From OLB16 sp964481775 (lineage in GTDB: Bacteria > Hinthialibacterota > Hinthialibacteria > OLB16), in NCBI GenBank assembly GCA_964481775.1, contig CAYZUX010000006.1, positions 1 through 64,000 on the forward strand: a stretch of 64,000 bases of DNA, written 5' to 3'. Made by a program: the position numbers and the translations under genes. This document shows positions 1 through 8,557 of this stretch, piece by piece. Each line of letters begins with the position of its first letter. The first letter of the stretch is position 1. The notes under the pieces were generated by a model. It was not told where the DNA came from and did no database searches. It saw only the letters and a program-made list of their open reading frames with translations.

Positions 1-16
1 GACCGGGAGCGTAAAT

Positions 17-41
17 CGTAGGGGCGGCATTTATGACGCCC
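17..41 (-). repeat. Degenerate REP palindrome (inverted copy)
   Basis: This 25-base element is the inverted, slightly degenerate counterpart of the palindromes at 71-95 and 425-449. It begins CGTAGGGGCG and ends GACGCCC, so it lies head-to-head with the copy at 71-95 in front of the transposase gene. Such inverted pairs are typical of REP/BIME elements mobilised by Y1-type RAYT transposases. Confidence 0.7.
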
Positions 42-70
42 ATGTGAAGAAGACCCAGTGCGCGAGGAAT

Positions 71-95
71 GGGCGCGATGAATCGCGCCCCTACG
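71..95 (+). repeat. REP palindrome upstream of the RAYT gene
   Basis: Perfect 9-base arms GGGCGCGAT and ATCGCGCCC with a two-base GA loop, followed by the conserved flank CTACG. It ends six bases before the preferred transposase start at 102. An identical 25-base copy lies inside the gene at 425-449. Confidence 0.85.
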
Positions 96-101
96 AAAAC
101 G

Positions 102-659
<558 letters not shown>

Positions 660-662
660 AGT

Positions 663-678
663 GGAGGCATCGGCCTCC
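663..678. repeat. Short palindrome just after the RAYT stop codon
   Basis: GGAGGC and GCCTCC separated by ATCG, four bases after the transposase stop. It may be a third, divergent REP flank or a transcription-ending hairpin. No T-run follows, so a REP-type remnant is more likely. Confidence 0.5.
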
Positions 679-710
679 CCAAACACCTCTACCATATCTT
701 TTCGAAGGAT

Positions 711-1751
711 TCAAACATTCAACACCCTCACCACCTCATCTCTCCCATGTTTCTCAGCGATGCTCAACGCTGTCTCACCCTGGTCATCTCTCATTGTTGC
801 GTCTGCTCCAGCTTTGAGTAACAACCGGACCAGCGGTGTGTGGCCACAATAGGCTGCAATCATGAGTGGAGTGCGTCCAAGGACCTCTTCGCGGGTGTTC
901 ACCTCCGCGTCCATGCTGAGAAGGAATTCTGCTTTCTCCTTGTATCCATTCCTGGCGCAGACAGAGAGCATGGTGTGCCCCAGGATATCTCGGGCATTCA
1001 GGTCCGCCCCCTTTTTCACGAGTGCTTTCACTGTGTCATAATGTCCACCCTTCATGGCATGGAAAAGAAGGGTCCAGCCGTTGTCATCGGGGGATTCAAG
1101 ATTCGCTCCTCCATTCAACTCGTGAAGAAGCTTTTGCGTCAATCCCTTCTTTGCGAGGTCTCGTAACTCCTCGCTTCGTTTTTCAGCCTCTTTCTGTTTT
1201 GTATATTTTTTATTGTCGAATAGTTTTGTCTGTATTGCCATTGAAAGGAATGACAGAAATCCTTCCCCATGGCCGTTGGGTTGAACTTCCAGAAAACGGT
1301 CTGCAATGGCTTGAAAATGCGATGTATATGGATTTTTTCCCGAGTTCACAGTCGCAAGAAGCCTGTAGTAGGAAACCAGTAGATGACGAACCACTCTCCA
1401 AAAGAGTGTTTTTCGCTTGAAGTCCTTCTCCAGCCATGTCAGGGCATGTTTGTACTGGAGAGGATCTTTCTCAATGACCCGAAAAACTGGCCATGGAACT
1501 CCAGAACCACAACGAAAATCTCGGGCATAAGTGAAGTAAAAACTCAAGGGATGGTAATGGCCTAATGGATCGATGTAGTCGAGGTTGATCTGATCACTGG
1601 ATTTCAAAGCCTTCCGAAGCCGACGGACCGACTTGTATATCCAACCCAAGCCAAGGCACCATGAGTTGACAAAGTAGAGAAAAACAAGAAAAGGGATTGT
1701 CCACAAGAGGCTCAGTAGTTTGAAAGCAAAATGAAAGGCCTTCCCGATCAC
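711..1751 (-). CDS. Membrane-anchored ankyrin-repeat protein (second of a pair)
   Basis: A 346-residue protein with one hydrophobic segment near the N-terminus (LLSLLWTIPFLVFLYFV), an alpha-helical middle region, and about four ankyrin repeats from about residue 210 to the end (GWTLLFHAMKGGHYDTVKAL, GRTPLMIAAYCGHTPLVRLL). Ankyrin repeats bind other proteins; the partner is unknown. The GTG start at 1751 overlaps the stop of the upstream paralog in GTGA and is preceded by GAGGGAAAA, so the two genes are probably translationally coupled. An ATG at 1823 would give 24 more residues but a 76-base overlap, so it is less likely. The helical region (WRVVRHLL near a LEKDFKRK segment) matches that of the upstream gene, pointing to an old tandem duplication. 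Confidence 0.82.
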   Translation of the reverse strand: MIGKAFHFAFKLLSLLWTIPFLVFLYFVNSWCLGLGWIYKSVRRLRKALKSSDQINLDYIDPLGHYHPLSFYFTYARDFRCGSGVPWPVFRVIEKDPLQYKHALTWLEKDFKRKTLFWRVVRHLLVSYYRLLATVNSGKNPYTSHFQAIADRFLEVQPNGHGEGFLSFLSMAIQTKLFDNKKYTKQKEAEKRSEELRDLAKKGLTQKLLHELNGGANLESPDDNGWTLLFHAMKGGHYDTVKALVKKGADLNARDILGHTMLSVCARNGYKEKAEFLLSMDAEVNTREEVLGRTPLMIAAYCGHTPLVRLLLKAGADATMRDDQGETALSIAEKHGRDEVVRVLNV

Positions 1752-3037
1752 GTCTTTTCCCTCGCCACTAGTGGTTGAGATTTCTCCTCCAGGAGATGCC
1801 GGATTTCTTCTGTCGCTGCCCAATCCAAAGCGGTACGTCCCTCATAGTCTTTCAGGCTGATATCTGCACCGGCATCCAAGAGAATTCTGACCAGCTCCTC
1901 ACTCTCTATACGCGCGGCATGCATTAGTGGTGTGCCTCCAGTTGGACCCATTTCATTGACGTCACCTCCGTGGGTAATCAATAAGGTTACCGCTTCAGGA
2001 CACTCATAACCGATGGCTCCATGAAGGGGAATCACTTGCCGTGACCCTCCATGGCTCAGATCAAGTCCCTTCGAGAGCAGATACTCAAGGATATCCATAC
2101 GGTGGAATCCGATGGCGAAAGAGACTGCATGCTGTCCGAAGACAGACTCGCTCCAAGGGTCCGCACCGGCATCAATCAGTGCCTTCGCGATCTCTTCATG
2201 ATCTATGCTGACCGCGGCCATGAGTGGAGTATTGAGATAGACACCTTCTTTCTGGTTTGGATTGGCTCCAGCTTTCAGGAGCATCTGAGCCGATTGCGAT
2301 TGGCCACCCGCTACGGCCCTGAAGAGTGGAGTGAACTCCAGTCTGTCCATGGCATTGACATCCGCGCCCGACTCCACAAGCAGTTCCGCGATATCATGCC
2401 GGTGATTGGATATGGCCACCATAAGAGGTGTTTCCAGGCTCTCATTCCTGATATCGGGATGGACTCCCTCAGAAAGGGCTTTTTTGACATCGGCCAGTCT
2501 ACCTTCCGAAATCGCCTCAAAAAGATTCACGTGTGCTTGGGGAATTCCACGTAGATCCACTCCACCCAGTGCTGGCATTTGATACGGCTTGCCTGGTGTT
2601 TTTTGGGGGGGGGTTGGAAGGGGCTTCACATTCCGCAACTGATCCATGATCCGTGGAAGTGCAAACTGATAGTCGTAGTCATCCGGGTGCTTCTCCAGGA
2701 AGGACTGGAGATAGATCAACAAGGTTTTTCTCAGCACGCGCCAGCCAAATCTTTTCCGGCAGGAGTGTTCTTTCAGGAAACTGACCGCACGGTGAGCAAT
2801 GACTGGATTTGTGGAGACCGCAAAGAGCATATCGGAGGCAGCATAATAAAACTTGTGGCGGTGCATTTCGAAATACCCCAGCCAGTGGGTTGGGTTTTCC
2901 GTACTGGATTTTTCAAGGGGGAGGGCCGGATTCCGCTTGAACAGGCGCGATAGATACCAGTGGCAAATGGTTTTTCCCATCCACCCCCAGACAAAAAAGG
3001 CCATGAAGCAGCGTGAGAGATAGGCCAGTAAGCGCAT
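1748..3037 (-). CDS. Membrane-anchored ankyrin-repeat protein (first of a pair)
   Basis: A 429-residue protein with a short N-terminal hydrophobic stretch (AYLSRCFMAFFVWGWMG), a helical domain of about 120 residues (SFLKEHSCRKRFGWRVLRKT) shared with the downstream gene, a Pro-rich linker, and six or seven ankyrin repeats (TPLMVAISNHRHDIAELLVE, TPLFRAVAGGQSQSAQMLLK). It lacks a cleavable signal peptide and is probably anchored in the inner membrane. Ankyrin arrays mediate protein-protein contacts; no catalytic domain is present. The stop overlaps the GTG start of the paralog, so they form a two-gene operon. The function is unknown. Confidence 0.85.
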   Translation of the reverse strand: MRLLAYLSRCFMAFFVWGWMGKTICHWYLSRLFKRNPALPLEKSSTENPTHWLGYFEMHRHKFYYAASDMLFAVSTNPVIAHRAVSFLKEHSCRKRFGWRVLRKTLLIYLQSFLEKHPDDYDYQFALPRIMDQLRNVKPLPTPPQKTPGKPYQMPALGGVDLRGIPQAHVNLFEAISEGRLADVKKALSEGVHPDIRNESLETPLMVAISNHRHDIAELLVESGADVNAMDRLEFTPLFRAVAGGQSQSAQMLLKAGANPNQKEGVYLNTPLMAAVSIDHEEIAKALIDAGADPWSESVFGQHAVSFAIGFHRMDILEYLLSKGLDLSHGGSRQVIPLHGAIGYECPEAVTLLITHGGDVNEMGPTGGTPLMHAARIESEELVRILLDAGADISLKDYEGRTALDWAATEEIRHLLEEKSQPLVAREKT

Positions 3038-3317
3038 GTCCGTATGAACCTTCCCATGAGGCTACCATGGTTGGCTGTATAAGTCAGCGGGGAGTGGAGG
3101 GTGTTGAATCGTACCAATCATGGAGGAACCACGCCATTAAAAATGACACATCAAGGCCTCTTCCTTCTCATTCAGCGTCCTATCAGGTGACAATTTATTC
3201 CAAAGGCCCTACCTTATCTCAGGGTATGCCAAATGACTGTCTCCCAAGTCTCTGGCTGATAGATTCGAGAGGAATCCCATGCCTGCATGTGGATTTCAAA
3301 GGTGATTGGAGTTGCAC

Positions 3318-4496
3318 ATGATCGACAGGTCGATCTTTACAGGTATTCTCTCCCTGATGATCCTGATCCATACAGGGGGTATGGCATCGGCTGAACTGAC
3401 AGCCCCCAACCTGATCAGCCCTCCGAATGGTGATATCGTGCAGCTGTCTGCATCTCCCTATCAGCTGACATTCGCCTGGAGCAATGTTGCGGATGCCACC
3501 GGGTACCTGTTGGTGATCGATGGCCCCCCGGAATATGGAGAGAATATCGAAGTGGAGGTCGAACAGACCTCGAATAATCCTGTTTCAATCAACCTCAGCA
3601 ACTTTGTGACAGGAACCTACACCTGGAGAGTCAGCGCGCTCAAAGGTGCTCAATCGGTTGCAAGCGGAGAGTTTTTTTTCACCGTGCAAACCGGGTCGAC
3701 TGGCGGAGGTGATCTTCCGGCACCAGCATTACTCTTGCTGCCTGACCGGCAAATTATTCGTGCGGACTCGGCCCAGATCCGCTTCCAATGGACCCGTGTG
3801 GGTGATGCCATGGGCTACCGTTTTGGGATCAGCCCTCCGGAAGGAGGCCATCTCGACATCCCTCAACCGGTTTCCGGGAAGTCGGTGATTGCTGAAAGGC
3901 TCTTCACAGGAGTTCAGGCGGGAACCTATATCTGGAGTGTAACCCCCTATGACACCCAGGGAATCCTGGGGCAGGGCAGCCAACCCCGGACCTTTATCCT
4001 GACCCCCATCGATGGTGCGGTTTGGGACCTTGATGAATCGAACGGTCCCTCCCCAAGTGACCTGTTCGCTTTCGCGATTGCCTGGCAGGAGGGCTTTACC
4101 ACCGCTGATCTCAATGGAGATGCCCTGACCAATGCGGAGGATCTGGCGATTCTTTTTGAGGCGCAGAAAAACGGTACATATCCCACTCCCACCCCCGTGC
4201 CCGGTTTTACCGCCCCTGTCCAGGTCTCCCCCATCTCGGGTGCGACTGTTTCCCCAAACAATGTTCAGTTTACCTGGCAAACCCTCGTGGGGGCGGCCGG
4301 TTATGAATTCAACCTGCTGGATGACAATCCCAATTCCAACATTGTACGGGTGATCGAGCAGCCCTCCTCCAATACAGTCTCTACAACGATTGGATTCCTC
4401 CAGCCGAGGGCACGGCGTTGGCGGGTGAGAGCCTACTTTGGGACGGGAACAGTGGGGCCTTATTCCGCTGAAGTTCCATTCACCGTCTCTAATTGA
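3318..4496 (+). CDS. Secreted protein with FnIII/Ig-like repeats and a dockerin-like segment
   Basis: A 392-residue exported protein. A signal peptide (ILSLMILIHTGGMASA) is followed by two FnIII/Ig-like domains (PNLISPPNG, FAWSNVADATGYLLVIDG, YTWRVSALKG and a second set), then a single EF-hand, dockerin-like motif (ADLNGDALTNAEDLAILF), a Thr-Pro linker, and a third FnIII-like domain ending PYSAEVPFTVSN. The ATG at 3318 is preceded by GGAG at 3308-3311; a TTG at 3306 would overlap that ribosome site. The last 37 bases overlap, tail to tail, the end of the beta-helix gene on the other strand. No catalytic domain is seen; binding or scaffolding outside the cell is likely. Confidence 0.8.
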   Translation: MIDRSIFTGILSLMILIHTGGMASAELTAPNLISPPNGDIVQLSASPYQLTFAWSNVADATGYLLVIDGPPEYGENIEVEVEQTSNNPVSINLSNFVTGTYTWRVSALKGAQSVASGEFFFTVQTGSTGGGDLPAPALLLLPDRQIIRADSAQIRFQWTRVGDAMGYRFGISPPEGGHLDIPQPVSGKSVIAERLFTGVQAGTYIWSVTPYDTQGILGQGSQPRTFILTPIDGAVWDLDESNGPSPSDLFAFAIAWQEGFTTADLNGDALTNAEDLAILFEAQKNGTYPTPTPVPGFTAPVQVSPISGATVSPNNVQFTWQTLVGAAGYEFNLLDDNPNSNIVRVIEQPSSNTVSTTIGFLQPRARRWRVRAYFGTGTVGPYSAEVPFTVSN

Positions 4497-6373
4497 ATTG
4501 TTTTCAGCGTATCCCCTTTTTCACCATACCCCTCCAGGGTGAATTCCCAGGCATGGCCACCCCCATCCTCCACCTTCACAAGGATCATGTTAGTGCCTTG
4601 CTTAAGCCGCGCCTGGAACACATCGTTTCCCGCAAGGCAGGGGCGGCCATTCTCCGCCCAGAGGGAGTGGACCAGATCCCCATTCACCCAGACCTTGGCG
4701 GAATCATTCGAACCAAAGAAAAAGGTTGCTTCCTGGTCGGATCCTGACTCGATCTGAGTGAAGGCATAGGAGACGCGCTGACGGGATTGCCGCCGATTCC
4801 TGAGATTTACTTTGTTTTCCTGGTTTATGCTGACCAAGCGGGGAGTGAGGACCTGTTCGTTCCCATCGGGATCTGTATACCGGACCTGGGTATCCTTGGT
4901 GAAGCTGGCCTTAGCCTCCCCGCCGATTTCAGAGAGATAATCCACATCGAAACCAATCCGCGAGTGCTTTCCTTGATCGGGTTTCTCCACTTTCGGATTC
5001 GGGAAACCTCCCAGGAGCAGCCAATCTCTCAGAAATGCCGGAGGTTGCCCTACCGAGTTGGCTTCGATCTGAACGCTGGATCCCGGAAGCGATTGGTTGG
5101 CGATCCCCTCGCCTCCCGGCATCAGGTTGCTGGTGATGACCGCTGAACGAACCCCCTTTCCCAAGCGCACCTTGTGATCACCCTCACGGCCAGTGATGAA
5201 CTCACATCCAGTGACGATCAGACTCCGGTTATTCGCATCGATACAGGCTGCGCCTTGCCCGGGACGATCCCAGTTGCTGAAATGGCAGGACTCGAAAAGA
5301 ACTGCTCCCAGCCCCTCGAGCCTGGCATGAGACTCACATTCGGGTGTGGCCCAGAACCCGCAGCCAGTGAACTTGACCGTGCCTGGATTCCCACTCCCCA
5401 CCTCCACCGTTGACATGAACATGCCATTGACAAAGGAGATTCCCGCATTGGCCATCACCGCATCCACTTTTAGAGCACATGGACTGACATCCATATAACA
5501 GTTGGTATAAACACCGGAGCCGGGCAGATGTCCGCTGTCGATGAAGTGCATCCCCACCCTGTAAAAGATACTGAAGAGGTTGGAAGCCATCTGCCCGTCG
5601 GTCCGTCCGATGGTAAAGGCGATCCCCTCCCGCTTTGTAAACTTCCACAAAGGGCTCTCGTTATTGAGGTCCCAGAAAGGCCAGAAATGGATGTTCTCGA
5701 TCCTGCCGACATCGTAGCACTGGTCGATGTAGAGCCCTCGATAAAGCGCATGGGCATAAAGGCCGCTGATGTAATGCCTGCCGGTGGCATAGGTCCCGAA
5801 ATCGACCGCCTGGTAAGGATTGATCAGGGTCACATTGATGATTGAACAGTTATCAGCCTCGCCGGGGCCGATTGTATCGCCTTTCGAGGATGAACGAATG
5901 GTCCACGGGTAGGGGAGGGGAGGATCAGCGATGATCTGTTCCGGGTAAAAGACCGAGATCCCGCTCAAAGTTGCCCCGGTTCTGAGAGTGATGAATGGAG
6001 TTCCCTCGGGATCGCCTTTACCTTCGACAGCCAGCAGTGTGGAACCTCCATCCACCGGAACTCCCCGTTGAGGAACACGCCAGACTCCTTCGAGCGTGAC
6101 ATTTCTCGGAATCACAAGGTGGGTCTGGATAAGAAATTTTCCGGTCGGGACTTGGACAATACCACCACCGGCTTTCTCCATCGCATCCAGAGCAGCCTGG
6201 AACGATGAAGTGTCATCCGTAACCCCATCTCCCCTGGCACCGTAATCCAACACCGAGCATCGGCCCGGAAAACCTTCTGCCGAGGCGGCTGAGTCCTCCG
6301 TTTTTTCCCCGAACAGACTCAGGGAGAAAGCCAACAGAACAGAAATGAGAAGCCTACTTCCATCTTTCATCAT
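4460..6373 (-). CDS. Secreted pectate-lyase-3-type beta-helix protein (paralog A)
   Basis: About 637 residues. A signal peptide (LLISVLLAFSLSLF) precedes the pectate_lyase_3/GH55-type N-terminal signature (LDYGARGDGVTDDTSSFQAA, then GGGIVQVPTGKFLI) and a long right-handed parallel beta-helix. The segment QCYDVGRIENIHFWPFW recurs in two other proteins of this window (8558-9847 and 28190-29944). The last 130 residues form a beta-sandwich (FFFGSNDSAKVWVNG, QGTNMILVKVEDGG) like galactose-binding carbohydrate modules. The probable role is binding or cleavage of an extracellular polysaccharide; the substrate is not visible. The ATG at 6373 has GGAG six bases upstream; an ATG at 6385 has no clear ribosome site. 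Its 3' end overlaps the convergent gene by 37 bases. Confidence 0.82.
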   Translation of the reverse strand: MMKDGSRLLISVLLAFSLSLFGEKTEDSAASAEGFPGRCSVLDYGARGDGVTDDTSSFQAALDAMEKAGGGIVQVPTGKFLIQTHLVIPRNVTLEGVWRVPQRGVPVDGGSTLLAVEGKGDPEGTPFITLRTGATLSGISVFYPEQIIADPPLPYPWTIRSSSKGDTIGPGEADNCSIINVTLINPYQAVDFGTYATGRHYISGLYAHALYRGLYIDQCYDVGRIENIHFWPFWDLNNESPLWKFTKREGIAFTIGRTDGQMASNLFSIFYRVGMHFIDSGHLPGSGVYTNCYMDVSPCALKVDAVMANAGISFVNGMFMSTVEVGSGNPGTVKFTGCGFWATPECESHARLEGLGAVLFESCHFSNWDRPGQGAACIDANNRSLIVTGCEFITGREGDHKVRLGKGVRSAVITSNLMPGGEGIANQSLPGSSVQIEANSVGQPPAFLRDWLLLGGFPNPKVEKPDQGKHSRIGFDVDYLSEIGGEAKASFTKDTQVRYTDPDGNEQVLTPRLVSINQENKVNLRNRRQSRQRVSYAFTQIESGSDQEATFFFGSNDSAKVWVNGDLVHSLWAENGRPCLAGNDVFQARLKQGTNMILVKVEDGGGHAWEFTLEGYGEKGDTLKTIQLETVNGTSAE

Positions 6374-6516
6374 CGTGTTCTCCATATTTCCGGGCTGGGA
6401 AAAGTTTCACTTCCTGACAATGTCATGCAAAGGCTTCTCATGGAACCCCATTCTTTCCTGACTCACAAGGCCCTAACATCCCGGTCGAATAACGCTTTCC
6501 CAGGGAGTGTGTTTCT

Positions 6517-7629
6517 TTGAACCGGAACGATACAGTCAATGAACCCTCAAGGCTTGGTTGCGCCAAATCTTTTGTTTTTATCTTCATTACAGTTTTCCTT
6601 CTTTTGCTGTTTATAGAACTGACTTGGAGGTTTGTCTGTGCTGTAGGCGGCGTGGTTCCACCCTGTGGAGACCGGAGCCTGGTACAGGAATGGGAATGGA
6701 TAATGGGACACCGTCAAGGTGATTCCCTCATCTTTGGGGATACCATGTTCCGGTTTGACCCCGACCTGGGATGGTCTCTCAAGGCGAACTATCGCAGCGA
6801 TGGGGTCAACACCAATTCCCATGGCCAAAGAGGGACGGCTGATTGGCCTGTCCCACGTCAACCGGGAAAGCATCGAATCCTTTTTATCGGGGACTCCTAT
6901 ACGTTTGGCTTCCAAGTACGAGATGAGGAGACCTTTCCGCAGGTCCTGATGGATCGTTTCCTGCCTCAGGAAGAGGTGATCAACTGGGGAATCCCCGGTT
7001 ATGGCACGGATCAGCAGATCCTTCTGTATGAACGAGATGGGAGGTCCTTTCATCCGGATCTCGTCATCCTTGGTTTTTACACACGTGACCTGTTCCGGAA
7101 TGACACCTGGTTCAGGAGTTATGCCAAACCAGTTTTCGAGTTGCGCGGAAATGACATTGTTCTCGCGAACCGTGAGATCCCAAGCCCCACCGAGCTCGCC
7201 CGGCTTTATCAGAGTGGGGAAAGAACGGTCGGTCCCAAAGGGCTTTACCTTTATGAATATGGCAAAAGGGTGTGGGAAAAACTTGGTCGCCGAAGTCTCA
7301 ATGAAAGTTCTCCGGAGTGGCTGGTTACCGCTGGTATCCTGGAGCGGTTCCTCCACAGCGTGGAAAGAGATGGAGCACAGGCCTTCCTCTTGATCATCCC
7401 CCATGAGGAGATCTTCCAGAAAGAACGCTCTGCCACCCATGATACAGTCCGGCTTCTCACTTCAAAGTGTGGCCGCATGGGGATGCCCTATCTCGATCTC
7501 TCCCCGATATTTCGAGAGAAATCCAGAACAGACTCACGGCCTTTATATGACGGGCATTTCACTCCCTGGGGGCATGAAGTCACTGCCGAGGCCCTTTACA
7601 GGGAGTTGAAACGGACTGGGCTGATCTGA
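6517..7629 (+). CDS. Membrane-anchored SGNH/GDSL-type hydrolase
   Basis: A 370-residue protein with one N-terminal transmembrane segment (SFVFIFITVFLLLLFIELTW) and an SGNH hydrolase domain. Block I is FIGDSYTFG (nucleophile Ser near residue 127), the Gly block is NWGIPGYGTDQ, and the C-terminal DGHFTPWGH supplies the Asp/His pair. SGNH enzymes remove or transfer acyl groups, often acetyl esters on polysaccharides, which fits the neighbouring beta-helix proteins. The TTG start at 6517 has GGGAG nine bases upstream; no ATG or GTG start fits better. It runs convergent with the dockerin-like gene 17 bases downstream. Confidence 0.8.
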   Translation: MNRNDTVNEPSRLGCAKSFVFIFITVFLLLLFIELTWRFVCAVGGVVPPCGDRSLVQEWEWIMGHRQGDSLIFGDTMFRFDPDLGWSLKANYRSDGVNTNSHGQRGTADWPVPRQPGKHRILFIGDSYTFGFQVRDEETFPQVLMDRFLPQEEVINWGIPGYGTDQQILLYERDGRSFHPDLVILGFYTRDLFRNDTWFRSYAKPVFELRGNDIVLANREIPSPTELARLYQSGERTVGPKGLYLYEYGKRVWEKLGRRSLNESSPEWLVTAGILERFLHSVERDGAQAFLLIIPHEEIFQKERSATHDTVRLLTSKCGRMGMPYLDLSPIFREKSRTDSRPLYDGHFTPWGHEVTAEALYRELKRTGLI

Positions 7630-7646
7630 GAAAAACGCCCTCCAGC

Positions 7647-8537
7647 TCAGCGCTCAAAGGGATGCCGCCAGAGAGGTTCAGCAGGAGCGGGCATGACTCC
7701 CTTGGCGCCCTTCCCCAGACAATACTCCAGAGTGTCCGCTACCCGGTGAATCCCCAGCGGGGCCTTCTTGCGTGTCACAAACTCAGAGAGACCAATCTCC
7801 GAGTGAGGATTCCCCCAATCATAGGTGTAACCCAAACGGGTCCAGGGGTATCCATTGGTGCTGTAATGGGCCCGTTGCCACTCAAACCAGCCTTTGAACT
7901 CCTCACTCAGGGAGACATAGGTCGCGGAAACCGGGTAATCGATACCTGCTTCATGATCCGATACCTCTGGATCCGCGCAGGGACGGAACAAATCCTCGGG
8001 ATGAACCCAGAACTCGACAAAGTAGGGAAGGTTCCGCCCGGGTGGCATTCCATTGAGCTGCTCAAGACGAAGGACCACGTTGTCCTCCGTAAGTCCTTGA
8101 GCCTTGCAAAATTGCTGGATCTGTGGGGCGGCGCTCACCCACAGGTTCCGGTTCACATTGGTGACCGATCCCACTTCATCAGCGTACCCCGGCCAGGAGG
8201 TCCACATCACCATGAGCACCCGGCTTGGACCCGTGGTTGAATCCCAGATCAGTCCCGGTTCAGATCTGATCAAAGCGGTCAGGTTGCGGGTGGTTTCAGA
8301 GGGTTCCGCGGTCGAGGCATCCACGATGGCCGCCTGGTAAGCTGCATCGAGATCCTCAATGGGGGTTGGGGTGGGAGCTGGTTCCGCATACCAGTCCTGC
8401 AGGAGGATCAAGAGATCAGTGGAGCTGACGATCCCATCTTGATTAAGATCGGTTTCGAGAGAATGCGAAGGTCCGGAAAAGACAAACACAAAAGAAACGA
8501 AACATAGCAATCTGCTAGTATGAGTCACGGAATCCAC
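7647..8537 (-). CDS. Secreted dockerin-like protein of unknown function
   Basis: A 296-residue exported protein. A signal peptide (LLCFVSFVFVFSG) is followed directly by one EF-hand, dockerin-like unit (TDLNQDGIVSSTDLLILLQD), a Pro-Thr linker, and a globular domain of about 230 residues rich in Trp and Tyr that I do not recognise (WTSWPGYADEVGSVTNVN, WFEWQRAHYSTNGYPWTRLG). The GTG start has AAGGAG seven bases upstream. The EF-hand unit sits at the N-terminus, unlike in 3318-4496 where it is internal. The paralogous beta-helix gene lies immediately upstream on the same strand, so the two may be co-transcribed. Confidence 0.75.
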   Translation of the reverse strand: MDSVTHTSRLLCFVSFVFVFSGPSHSLETDLNQDGIVSSTDLLILLQDWYAEPAPTPTPIEDLDAAYQAAIVDASTAEPSETTRNLTALIRSEPGLIWDSTTGPSRVLMVMWTSWPGYADEVGSVTNVNRNLWVSAAPQIQQFCKAQGLTEDNVVLRLEQLNGMPPGRNLPYFVEFWVHPEDLFRPCADPEVSDHEAGIDYPVSATYVSLSEEFKGWFEWQRAHYSTNGYPWTRLGYTYDWGNPHSEIGLSEFVTRKKAPLGIHRVADTLEYCLGKGAKGVMPAPAEPLWRHPFER

Positions 8538-8557
8538 AACAAGTCTCCTTGGAACTG

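Noticed and set aside
4787..5845. Several antisense frames inside beta-helix paralog A
   Set aside because: Short and without motifs, they follow the composition of the real gene.
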